Positions 1 through 6,001 of a stretch of 12,201 nt of DNA are shown here, one piece after another (position 1 is the first letter of the stretch; every line of letters begins with the position of its first letter). The notes beneath the pieces were generated by a model. The model saw nothing but the letters and a program-made list of their open reading frames with translations, searched no databases and was not told the DNA's origin. The stretch lies in contig JAISNF010000581.1 of assembly GCA_031276415.1 (NCBI GenBank), positions 1 to 12,201 on the forward strand, in the 5' to 3' direction. A program made the translations under genes and the position numbers. The stretch comes from Planctomycetaceae bacterium (GTDB taxonomy: Bacteria; Planctomycetota; Planctomycetia; Pirellulales; Thermoguttaceae).

Positions 1-1969
1 CTGTCATTGACAAGACGCCGGAAAACAGCGATCTGACCGGTAAATGGACAATTTTCCGCAACGTTAAAATAATTGTCAGAACCGCAAGAACAAAACCGCT
101 GACAAAACCGGCAATAAGACTTAACGGATTAACGTACAATGTTAAAAACGGAACAGTTACGGCATTGACCCACCATGTTGTGAGACCGTAAACCATTAAA
201 CGTGCGTAAATAATGCCCAATAATGTTCCTAAAAATGCTCCGCCAACCGAAAGAACAATTCCTTCGGCAAGTAATATTTTCGTAATAAATAACGGCGTCC
301 AACCGGCAGCAAGACAAATTCCAACCTGTTTCGCCTTCCTTTCAACCGCCAACCGGAAAAGCATCAACACCAACATCAATGCCGAAACAATAATGAAAAA
401 ACTGAACGATAAAAATAATACCGAAAATGGAGTTGTTCCTGCCGACGCTGCCAAACCTTGTTCCTTAACCGGAATGAAATTCAATCCGAAAACGGGAAGA
501 GTTAATTTTTGTTCCCAATTTTTTTTCGTTTCCGTATTGTGTTCTGTTAAAAAAGTTGTGGTGTTTCCAAAACGGCTTCCGAAAAGTTTACGGGCGGTTT
601 TCAACGGCAAAAACGCTTTGGGAGCGGCTCGATATTTGTCCCAATAATCATCGTCTTTCTTACGGATTTTTTTAGCGTCAAACGGAAACGGCGGATCCCA
701 ATCAGCAATCGCCGCTTCGTCTGTAAACCCTTGAATTTCAGGGACTAAATGAGAATCCGCTCCCAATCCGTCCATCGACAAAATGGCGGCTAATTTGAAT
801 TTTTGCGATTTTGTAACATTCACATCGTCCGCTTCAAACCACGTTAATTCAATTTCGTCACCGACTTTCACATCAAGATCGTCCGCCGTCCAACGATTCA
901 AAATAATCTCATCATCTTTAATATTATTTGTGTCAATATTTGTTTTATAATTTACTTTATCATTATTTATTTTGTAATTATTTACAGCGTCAATATTCGT
1001 TGCGTAAACTGTTGAATAAGGCGTTTCACGGTTGTTTTTTGTTGCACGAATCGATGTTGCCAGATAAAGTAATCCGGGTTTTGCATCCGGCAACACTTTT
1101 TGAATGGCGTCGGATTGCGGCTTTGTGAACAGCATCCGAGTTGATTTAATATAATATCGTTCATTTTTTATTTCCGTTGCAATGCCTAAATCGTCAAGAG
1201 ACGGTTTGAATAACGTTTCAAGTAATTTTCGTTGTTCTTCCGTCGAAACCGTTTCTGAATTTTGTGTCAGAAAAAAAACAGCGTTAATCTTTTCACCAAC
1301 ATCAAGTTTTTGTTGCAGCCAAAAAAGAGGAACAATTAAGAGCGGTTCCGGTCGTTGATCCGCTTTCAGCGAAAACCGGCTAAGTCCGTGATTGGGCGCA
1401 ACAATATTAACGGTTAATTTCGTCCGTATCAATTGATCACGGCGTCCAAGTGAACTTTCCGGTGGAATCTGCTGCGGCGGATTGAGACGTAACGAAATTG
1501 ACGAGCCGGACGAAATACCCAGCAGTTCCGCCAATGTCCGATTGGCAATAATATCGTTATCGGAAATATTGTCAGCGTAAGAATTGTCAGCGTAAAAATT
1601 GTCATCAAAAATATTATTGTTAAAAATATTGTTATTATTGTTGTTAAAATATTTGACGCCGAGAATCCGAATGCCGCCAATTTTACCATTAAATTCCGCA
1701 ACAGCAGGAATATAAATAACCGGAACAGATTCTATCCAAAAATCATTCGGAATAAAATCCTGCGGTGTAACAAAAGACGGAGCAAGCAAAACCGTATCAA
1801 TTTTTCCGAGACGGTTCAACGTCAAGGCTTTAAGACTGCCCCGCATAGAATCGCCAACTAACAAAGCACCCGTCAACACCGCTGTTGCGCAAAATACGCC
1901 CAAAAGAACCGCCGCATTAATCCAACGGTCATACCAAAGTGAACGGAAAATAAATGAATAAAATAACAT
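1..1969 (-). CDS. FtsX/MacB-like ABC transporter permease, 3' end beyond window
   Basis: Reading the minus strand from the ATG at 1969 gives an uninterrupted frame of 656 codons to the window edge, so the gene is truncated by the window and not broken. A membrane segment lies at about residues 18-38 and is followed by LVGDSMRGSL, typical of the start of the extracytoplasmic core of MacB/FtsX permeases. A large soluble region of about 470 residues follows. The FtsX-type bundle begins near 515 with hydrophobic stretches at about 515-540, 566-592 and 618-640, and it includes ERKAKQVGICLAAGW, a typical cytoplasmic loop of this family. The expected last helix or second half lies off the edge. The soluble domain carries two Asn-rich inserts (residues 109-138 and 329-354). 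The likely role is an inner-membrane subunit of a lipoprotein- or substrate-exporting ABC system. Its ATPase partner is not in view; the ATPase at 4768-5490 is of another subfamily. The start codon has no strong Shine-Dalgarno sequence. Family call is firm, substrate unknown. Confidence 0.85.
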   Translation of the reverse strand, partial: MLFYSFIFRSLWYDRWINAAVLLGVFCATAVLTGALLVGDSMRGSLKALTLNRLGKIDTVLLAPSFVTPQDFIPNDFWIESVPVIYIPAVAEFNGKIGGIRILGVKYFNNNNNNIFNNNIFDDNFYADNSYADNISDNDIIANRTLAELLGISSGSSISLRLNPPQQIPPESSLGRRDQLIRTKLTVNIVAPNHGLSRFSLKADQRPEPLLIVPLFWLQQKLDVGEKINAVFFLTQNSETVSTEEQRKLLETLFKPSLDDLGIATEIKNERYYIKSTRMLFTKPQSDAIQKVLPDAKPGLLYLATSIRATKNNRETPYSTVYATNIDAVNNYKINNDKVNYKTNIDTNNIKDDEIILNRWTADDLDVKVGDEIELTWFEADDVNVTKSQKFKLAAILSMDGLGADSHLVPEIQGFTDEAAIADWDPPFPFDAKKIRKKDDDYWDKYRAAPKAFLPLKTARKLFGSRFGNTTTFLTEHNTETKKNWEQKLTLPVFGLNFIPVKEQGLAASAGTTPFSVLFLSFSFFIIVSALMLVLMLFRLAVERKAKQVGICLAAGWTPLFITKILLAEGIVLSVGGAFLGTLLGIIYARLMVYGLTTWWVNAVTVPFLTLYVNPLSLIAGFVSGFVLAVLTIILTLRKIVHLPVRSLFSGVLSMT
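908..1000 (-). repeat. Second Asn/Lys-rich insert in the permease gene, with a flanking near-duplicate
   Basis: Codons 324-354 contain TNIDA, then an Asn/Lys-rich run, then TNIDT. The DNA for TNID occurs twice (about 986-1000 and 929-943), 57 bp or 19 codons apart. This looks like a duplicated or expanded AT-rich segment kept in frame within the extracytoplasmic domain. Confidence 0.55.
1556..1645 (-). repeat. Asn-rich low-complexity insert in the permease gene, with 15-bp tandem units
   Basis: Codons 109-138 of the permease begin with six Asn codons, then IFNNNIF. Three 15-bp units follow at 1559-1603, encoding DNFYA, DNSYA and DNISD. The reading frame is preserved throughout. The composition differs sharply from the flanking coding sequence, suggesting replication-slippage expansion inside a surface loop. 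Confidence 0.75.
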
Positions 1970-1995
1970 CAAAATATGTTCTATCAATATGTAAA

Positions 1996-2024
1996 ATTGT
2001 ATCAAGAACAATCTCCAGCCGCAA
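1996..2024 (-). promoter_or_regulatory. Candidate sigma70-type promoter for the permease gene
   Basis: On the minus strand TTGCGG (2024-2019) and TACAAT (2001-1996) are separated by 17 bases. The implied transcript start lies about 20 bases upstream of the ATG at 1969. This is based on sequence match only, and AT-rich DNA gives frequent chance matches. Confidence 0.4.
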
Positions 2025-2066
2025 CTGTTGATCCCGCAACTTGATATTGAATAAAAATCAACCGGC

Positions 2067-2089
2067 ACAATGTTTCGGCAAAACATTGT
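2067..2089. other. 9-bp perfect hairpin in the gap between permease and superoxide reductase
   Basis: ACAATGTTT (2067-2075) and AAACATTGT (2081-2089) pair perfectly around the five-base loop CGGCA. It lies upstream of the divergent permease promoter. No T-run follows on either strand, so it is not an obvious terminator. Confidence 0.5.
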
Positions 2090-2188
2090 TACCTTGAATT
2101 GCCCAATTCGTCGAATTAGGGAATGATTACTTTTAATTTGTTTACAATTAAAAATCAAGAGGTCAGCGAACCAAATGCTTATTTTCTT

Positions 2189-2320
2189 AACCACAAAATA
2201 CACAGAAAAATACGGAAAAATGCACGGAAACAAAAATTGTCCGCAGACGATGCCAATAAACGATGCCAATAAACACGCAAATAAACACACAAAGATAAAC
2301 ACACAAAGATAAACACAGAG
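2189..2320. repeat. Short tandem repeats and a degenerate AACCACAGAG-type repeat
   Basis: The stretch from 2189 to about 2229 resembles a decayed copy of the repeat seen at 12077-12115 (TTAACCACA, then ACACAGA, then ACGGA). It is followed by two identical 13-bp units CGATGCCAATAAA (2248-2260, 2261-2273), a partial unit, and two identical 14-bp units CACACAAAGATAAA (2286-2299, 2300-2313). Apart from this and the two promoters I see nothing else in the 1970-2429 gap. Confidence 0.7.
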
Positions 2321-2347
2321 AAATTGGAGAGTTTTTATTGGGGCGGC

Positions 2348-2376
2348 TTGATTTATACTTTGCTATGCTCTAAAAT
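2348..2376 (+). promoter_or_regulatory. Candidate promoter for superoxide reductase
   Basis: TTGATT (2348-2353) and TAAAAT (2371-2376) are separated by 17 bases and lie 54 bases upstream of the ATG at 2430. A modest AAAGAGA ribosome-binding site sits at 2414-2420. No palindromic operator is obvious between promoter and gene. Confidence 0.45.
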
Positions 2377-2429
2377 AATTATATTGTTTATTTCATTCTC
2401 CAATCCCCTAACCCAAAGAGAATCCAATT

Positions 2430-2807
2430 ATGGCAAAAATTTATGAAGTTTATGTGTGCGAATTGTGCGGCAATATCGTTGAAGTTCTTGACGGAGCCGA
2501 CGGCGATTTAATTTGTTGCGGACAGGAAATGACCTTGCAAAAAGAAAATACTGTTGACGCAGCAAAAGAAAAACATGTTCCCGTTGTTACCGTCAACGGA
2601 AATACCGCAACCGTTCAGGTCGGAAGTACGTTACACCCGATGGAAGAAAAACATCATATCGCCTGGATCGAAATCCGGCAAAATAACAAGTTGCAGCGAG
2701 TACAACTCAAAGCCGGCGATGAACCTAAAGCCGTTTTTAACATCGAAACCGGTACACCATTCGTCGTCAGAGAATATTGTAATATTCATGGACTCTGGCA
2801 AACTTAA
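2430..2807 (+). CDS. dfx: Desulfoferrodoxin (two-iron superoxide reductase)
   Basis: This 125-aa protein has the full domain order of a 2Fe superoxide reductase. The N-terminal desulforedoxin domain has Cys10, Cys13, Cys29 and Cys30 (CELCG, then CCG), which bind the rubredoxin-like Fe(Cys)4 centre. The catalytic domain has the expected Fe(His)4Cys ligands at His49, His69, His75, Cys117 and His120 (EKHVP, LHP, KHH, CNIHGLW), with Glu47 and Lys48 beside the active site as in characterised enzymes. In this family the cytoplasmic enzyme reduces superoxide to hydrogen peroxide without making oxygen, taking electrons usually from rubredoxin. Anaerobes and microaerophiles use it in place of superoxide dismutase. 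No rubredoxin or peroxidase gene is adjacent, and the gene seems to be transcribed alone. Length and ligand set are complete, so I expect an active enzyme. Confidence 0.95.
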   Translation: MAKIYEVYVCELCGNIVEVLDGADGDLICCGQEMTLQKENTVDAAKEKHVPVVTVNGNTATVQVGSTLHPMEEKHHIAWIEIRQNNKLQRVQLKAGDEPKAVFNIETGTPFVVREYCNIHGLWQT

Positions 2808-2868
2808 CCTTTGCAACGTTCACCATGTGCAGCATTCACTATGCACGTATTGCAAGGTAAAGGCTTAA

Positions 2869-2895
2869 CGTAATAATTTTTTTGTAATTATTACG
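2869..2895 (+). terminator. AT-rich hairpin downstream of superoxide reductase, possible terminator
   Basis: CGTAATAATT (2869-2878) and AATTATTACG (2886-2895) form a perfect 10-bp stem around a T-rich loop, 62 bases after the stop codon. The stem is weak because it is AT-rich, and no T-run follows it. A terminator role is therefore only possible. Confidence 0.35.
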
Positions 2896-2911
2896 CCGAT
2901 AAATATCAAAA

Positions 2912-3033
2912 GTAACTTCTAATAACCACTTTTATTTAACACAGTTTATTTAACCACAGAAAACACAGAGAAGAAAATTTTCTCTGTGTCCTCTGTGGTT
3001 AATAAAAATAAATTTGTGGTTTTTAGATGTTAC
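2912..3033. repeat. 122-bp palindromic repeat element (MITE-like, no gene)
   Basis: The ends are near-identical inverted copies: GTAACTTCTAATAACCAC at 2912, and GTAACATCTAAAAACCAC read inward from 3033 on the minus strand. The centre is a long inverted repeat (TAACCACAGAAAACACAGAG against TAACCACAGAGGACACAGAG), so the whole element can fold into one cruciform or hairpin. It fills most of the gap between superoxide reductase and birA. The same sequence family recurs at 11842-12201. It encodes nothing; mobility is inferred from form only. Confidence 0.75.
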
Positions 3034-3111
3034 GTATAAGGCGGGCAAACTTTTTGATGAAAGATTGCCTGTTTTGTATTTATTGATCTTTTATTTATTT
3101 TCGTACTGATA

Positions 3112-3873
3112 ATGATTGACTTGCTTGCGATTCAAACGATTGAATATTACAATTGTATTTCTTCGACAAATGACCGCATCAAAGAACTTCTAAAACAATC
3201 CATTCCGCCTAAATTACCTTGCCTTGTTGTTGCCAAACAGCAAACAGCGGGACGCGGACGCGGTAATAAAATTTGGTGGAGTGGTGAAGGAGCGTTGTTA
3301 ATGTCGGTTGGTTTTGAACTTGCGGCGTTGTCGTTGAAACGTTACGATTTGCCGTTGTTTTCACTTGCGGCGGGACTCGCTGTTCTCAAAACGATTCGCA
3401 ACCGGTTGCCGGAAAATAATCTTGTTGGTTTGCATTGGCCTAACGATATTTATGTTGACGGTAAAAAAATCAGCGGTATTCTCATTGAATCGCCAACTCC
3501 GCAACATCTTGTACTCGGCATCGGAATCAATGTGAACAACCGCCTCAATGAAATTCCGTCTGAATTTCGTACCGAATTTAAGAATAAACCGATTACGTCT
3601 TTAATCGAAATTCTTGACGAAACAACAAATCATTCCGTGTTGATTACAAATTTTCTGAAATTGCTCTCCAATGAAATCAATCGGATTACTCTTGAACCGT
3701 TGGAACTTATTCGGGAAGCGGAAAAATATTGTGTTCAAATCGGCAAGGAATTGGCGATTCGTTCAAATCGGGAGATTATTCATGGATATTGTTGCGGTAT
3801 TGCGCCGGACGGTTCGCTCCGTCTGAAAACACCAAACGGGGAATGTACCGGCGAGTTGATAATAGAAAATTGA
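3112..3873 (+). CDS. birA: Biotin--[acetyl-CoA-carboxylase] ligase, class I (no DNA-binding domain)
   Basis: This 253-aa protein activates biotin to biotinyl-5'-AMP and transfers it to a lysine of biotin carboxyl carrier domains such as AccB. The family motifs are in order: SSTND near 17-21, QQTAGRGRG at 43-51 (biotinyl-AMP binding loop), LHWPNDI at 107-113, KKISGILIE at 118-126 with the conserved lysine, and GIGINVNN at 136-143. A C-terminal SH3-like domain is suggested at about 205-253. The catalytic domain starts almost at residue 1, so the N-terminal winged-helix repressor domain of the E. coli protein is absent. The enzyme should not regulate biotin genes directly. The ATG at 3112 lacks a clear ribosome-binding site, but it gives a natural length and lies just before the first motif. 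No biotin or carboxylase gene is adjacent. Confidence 0.95.
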   Translation: MIDLLAIQTIEYYNCISSTNDRIKELLKQSIPPKLPCLVVAKQQTAGRGRGNKIWWSGEGALLMSVGFELAALSLKRYDLPLFSLAAGLAVLKTIRNRLPENNLVGLHWPNDIYVDGKKISGILIESPTPQHLVLGIGINVNNRLNEIPSEFRTEFKNKPITSLIEILDETTNHSVLITNFLKLLSNEINRITLEPLELIREAEKYCVQIGKELAIRSNREIIHGYCCGIAPDGSLRLKTPNGECTGELIIEN

Positions 3874-3907
3874 TCGCAATTTGCCTATCTTTTGAGTTTC
3901 AACATCA

Positions 3908-3947
3908 CGGTAATCCATAAATTTTTACCGAATAATAATTTTTTTTA
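3908..3947 (+). terminator. Possible rho-independent terminator after birA
   Basis: CGGTAA (3908-3913) pairs with TTACCG (3925-3930) around an 11-base loop. It is followed by AATAATAA and a run of eight or more T from 3939. The stem is short, so confidence is modest. Confidence 0.4.
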
Positions 3948-3966
3948 TTTTTGATGTCGCAAAATC

Positions 3967-4077
3967 GTCAATATTGACCATATCGTTTTAGTCTCACGGA
4001 TGAGACGCCAATCTGAAATCTTTATAAAAAATTTTGGCTTTATCAAAACCGCAAATGTCTGTCATAATAAATGCGGT
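3967..4077. promoter_or_regulatory. Three palindromes upstream of the 186-aa hypothetical gene
   Basis: The perfect 12-bp palindrome GTCAATATTGAC sits at 3967-3978, and a 6-bp stem with a 4-base loop (GTCTCA-CGGA-TGAGAC) at 3991-4006. ACCGCA (4048-4053) pairs with TGCGGT (4072-4077) eight bases before the ribosome-binding site. They may be protein-binding or mRNA structural sites. No regulator can be named. Confidence 0.35.
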
Positions 4078-4094
4078 AAAACATGGAGGATAAA

Positions 4095-4655
4095 ATGAAT
4101 AATCTCACAAAAAGGAATGCCTGGATCCAAAGTCCTGATTATTTGACTTACGACATCGGCGAAATAAGCCGCAATGAAATAGAAAAACTTTGGGGTGATC
4201 GTTGGGCTCAAAAATGTATTCGTGACGTCGCCGAAGAAGTTGCTATCGCCCGCTTTTCCCCGTTTCCACGAACAAAATCTCAAGAATTTTGTTCACCTCA
4301 ACTCAGTTTTGAAAATAACTCCGGCAATAAATCCGATAATAAGTCCCCAAATCAAAGGGCAATTCTTACCGTAAGTCCATGGACAGATGTTAAACCCACC
4401 ATTCTTTACGGCACTCCCCTGCAAGATTTTAGTTCTTGGACAGTTTCCTTGCATGTTAAACACGGATGCCGTTTGTTCGGTTTTATTCCAATAGATTACC
4501 GTTTCGAAATGGTCGTTTCGCAGGACGAGGCTCTCGAACTTGTGCGGCTGTTTTACGATCACGGCGTGGAAGAACTCGTTGCCAAAGCAAAAATCTGGCG
4601 CGAACAAATCAATGAACGTTATCGCTATCGATTGATCGGCGCCTTTTTCTTGTAA
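4095..4655 (+). CDS. Hypothetical protein, 186 aa, soluble
   Basis: I do not recognise this protein. I chose the ATG at 4095 over the in-frame ATG at 4083 because GGAGGA at 4085-4090 is then an ideally placed ribosome-binding site; the upstream ATG overlaps that site. There is no signal peptide or membrane segment. The N-terminal half (to about residue 70) is acidic and probably helical. A low-complexity linker at residues 76-87 has three four-residue units, SGNK, SDNK and SPNQ, encoded by 12-bp imperfect repeats (4320-4355). The C-terminal part contains beta-type segments (ILTVSPWTDV, WTVSLHVKHGC, YRFEMVVS) and then a helical end. This suggests two small domains joined by the expanded linker. 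It converges on the ABC ATPase gene and has its own upstream region with palindromes. No cysteine or histidine clusters or catalytic motifs stand out. Confidence 0.7.
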   Translation: MNNLTKRNAWIQSPDYLTYDIGEISRNEIEKLWGDRWAQKCIRDVAEEVAIARFSPFPRTKSQEFCSPQLSFENNSGNKSDNKSPNQRAILTVSPWTDVKPTILYGTPLQDFSSWTVSLHVKHGCRLFGFIPIDYRFEMVVSQDEALELVRLFYDHGVEELVAKAKIWREQINERYRYRLIGAFFL

Positions 4656-4691
4656 TATCGGAATAATATTGAAATTTACCGTTTGTGAAAT

Positions 4692-4722
4692 GAAAACCGC
4701 ATGAACAAATGAATCGGTTTTC
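4692..4722. terminator. Candidate bidirectional terminator between convergent genes
   Basis: GAAAACCG (4692-4699) and CGGTTTTC (4715-4722) form a perfect 8-bp stem with a 15-base loop. It lies 37 bases past the plus-strand stop and 46 bases past the minus-strand stop. The stem itself supplies four A or T residues on each strand. The position favours a shared terminator, but the loop is long. Confidence 0.4.
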
Positions 4723-4767
4723 TGCGCAATGTTCAATAAAATGTTGCAAAAATATTGCAAAATAAAC

Positions 4768-5490
4768 TCACACGGATTGAGTCAAAACGCGGAAACGTTT
4801 ATCAAGATCACTGTCCGATTTACGAAATTCCTCAATAGTGCCGTCAAAAACAAGTTTGCCGTCATTGATAAAAAGAACACGAGACGCAACGGCTTCAACT
4901 TCTTGCAAAATATGGGTTGAAAGTAAAACGGTTTTTTCTTTGCCGATACGCCGCAATGTTTCGCGGACATCATGAATCTGGTTTGGGTCTAAACCTGCGG
5001 TGGGTTCATCAAGAATTAACACTTCCGGCTCATGCAACAGAGCCTGCGCCATTCCGACACGTTGACGAAAACCTTTTGATAATTTACCAATTGGTTTGCC
5101 GTAAACCGATTTCAAAGCACAAAGTTCTACAACAACGGCAATACGTTCACGAAGTTGGTTGGGAGAAAGACCGCGTGCTTCGCCAAAAAAGTGGAGTAAG
5201 GAACGCGGGGTCATATCGGGATAAAGAGGACCGTTTTCGGGCAGATAGCCGAGTTTTCGGGAACCGGCAATCCGGTCTGTCGCCATATCATGTCCGGCAA
5301 TTCGTGCTGTTCCGTGTGTTGCCGCCAGATAGCCGGTCAATAATTTCATCGATGTACTTTTCCCCGCCCCATTCGGACCAAGAAACGCAACCACTTCACC
5401 ACGATTGATATCGAATGAAACATTGTCAATCGCAGCAAAATCACCGTAATACTTTGTCAAACCAACAGCCTCAATCATTGCCGTACTCAT
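4768..5490 (-). CDS. ABC-2/GldA-type transporter ATP-binding protein, no adjacent permease
   Basis: This 240-aa nucleotide-binding protein has all ABC motifs: Walker A GPNGAGKST (38-46), signature LSKGFRQRVG (137-146), Walker B VLILDEP (157-163) with catalytic Glu162, and the H-loop STH at His193. The Q-loop reads GYLPE, with Glu in place of Gln, common in the ABC-2/GldA-like subfamily. It should power an ABC-2 type exporter from the cytoplasmic face. The frame stays open 24 codons further up to 5562, but I chose the ATG at 5490 because AAGGAGAAATT lies just before it and family similarity begins there. Such ATPases are normally followed by their permease gene, yet the next gene downstream is on the opposite strand and is not a membrane protein. 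The partner must be encoded elsewhere or be lost. The substrate cannot be inferred. Confidence 0.92.
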   Translation of the reverse strand: MSTAMIEAVGLTKYYGDFAAIDNVSFDINRGEVVAFLGPNGAGKSTSMKLLTGYLAATHGTARIAGHDMATDRIAGSRKLGYLPENGPLYPDMTPRSLLHFFGEARGLSPNQLRERIAVVVELCALKSVYGKPIGKLSKGFRQRVGMAQALLHEPEVLILDEPTAGLDPNQIHDVRETLRRIGKEKTVLLSTHILQEVEAVASRVLFINDGKLVFDGTIEEFRKSDSDLDKRFRVLTQSV

Positions 5491-5598
5491 AATTTCTCCT
5501 TCGATTTTCGGAAATTTAAAATAATTGACTCGATTTTTGTACAATACGTTGAGCGGAAACAAATTGAGAAATCACCGCCACGTAAACCATTTAATGAC

Positions 5599-5627
5599 AA
5601 AATATTGCGTTAAACATAAGCGTTCAA
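5599..5627 (-). promoter_or_regulatory. Candidate promoter for the ABC ATPase gene
   Basis: On the minus strand TTGAAC (5627-5622) and TATTTT (5604-5599) are 17 bases apart. This leaves a leader of about 100 bases before the ATG at 5490. A 6-bp stem, CCGGTT/AACCGG, lies just upstream at 5658-5679. Confidence 0.35.
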
Positions 5628-5719
5628 CATAAAACATCCTATTTTGTCAAACTTGAACCGGTTACGGAGAAGCAACCGGATAATTCGCAATAATTTAACC
5701 AATCTTAAAAACAAATTCA

Positions 5720-5752
5720 AGGGGGCGGTTTTTTTGTGATTTGTAATCACAA
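5720..5752. other. G-run, T-run and 8-bp hairpin
   Basis: GGGGGCGGTTTTTTT leads into a perfect 8-bp stem, TTGTGATT (5734-5741) with AATCACAA (5745-5752) and a TGT loop. A similar G-run plus T-run (AAAAGGGGGTTGTTTTTTT) follows the palindrome at 7072-7172. Function is unknown; no gene ends here on the plus strand. Confidence 0.4.
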
Positions 5753-5825
5753 CCCAAAAAAACATTACAAACTACTAACTATACTCTTTTATACTTTTTT
5801 ATACTTTAAAATTCGGTTCTCAATG

Positions 5826-5882
5826 TTCCGGCGGTTAAAACTGTCGGCTACATTAGAAATGTCCCAACGGGGCAATTTGAAA
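5826..5882 (+). repeat. Two-hairpin dispersed repeat, copy 1
   Basis: Hairpin A pairs CCGGCGGT (5828-5835) with ACTGTCGG (5840-5847) around TAAA, using two G-U wobbles. Hairpin B pairs TGTCCC (5860-5865) with GGGGCA (5869-5874) around AAC, with one wobble. They are joined by the conserved CTACATT spacer and followed by ATTTGAAA. The matching copy is at 9581-9637. The surrounding gap (5491-5990) contains no gene. Confidence 0.7.
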
Positions 5883-5945
5883 TCAATCATCCCAATCAAA
5901 AAAATCACACAAATCATAGTTCAGATAATAATTCCGCTTGCGACA

Positions 5946-6001
5946 CTATTAACTATTAACTATTAACTATTAACTATTCACTACTAACTATTAACTATTA
6001 A
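5946..6001. repeat. Eight-unit 7-bp tandem array (CTATTAA) overlapping the cysK end
   Basis: Eight consecutive 7-bp units run from 5946 to 6001. Six are CTATTAA, one is CTATTCA and one is CTACTAA. The array enters the minus-strand cysK reading frame and supplies its final Asn-Ser codons and the TAA stop. Confidence 0.9.

Noticed and set aside
213..647. Plus-strand open frame of 144 codons, and other short frames between 129 and 1701
   Set aside because: They lie antisense or out of frame inside the 656-codon permease gene, which has clear FtsX-type membrane and loop features; the short frames have no recognisable family or ribosome-binding site.
1..1969. A frameshifted or decayed permease, because no long complete frame is evident there
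   Set aside because: The minus-strand frame from 1969 reads through to base 1 without a stop, so it is simply cut by the window edge.
4293..4760. Minus-strand 155-codon frame under the hypothetical gene
   Set aside because: It overlaps the better-supported plus-strand gene, which has an ideal ribosome-binding site, and it resembles no family.
4917..5408. Plus-strand 163-codon frame
   Set aside because: It is antisense to the ABC ATPase, whose motifs are all intact.
5736..5966. Small plus-strand frame of 76 codons in the gap before cysK
   Set aside because: It is built from repeat DNA (the two-hairpin repeat and the 7-bp array), and no ribosome-binding site precedes it.
5946..6001. CRISPR-like array
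   Set aside because: The units are 7 bp, directly contiguous and without spacers, and there are no cas genes in the window.
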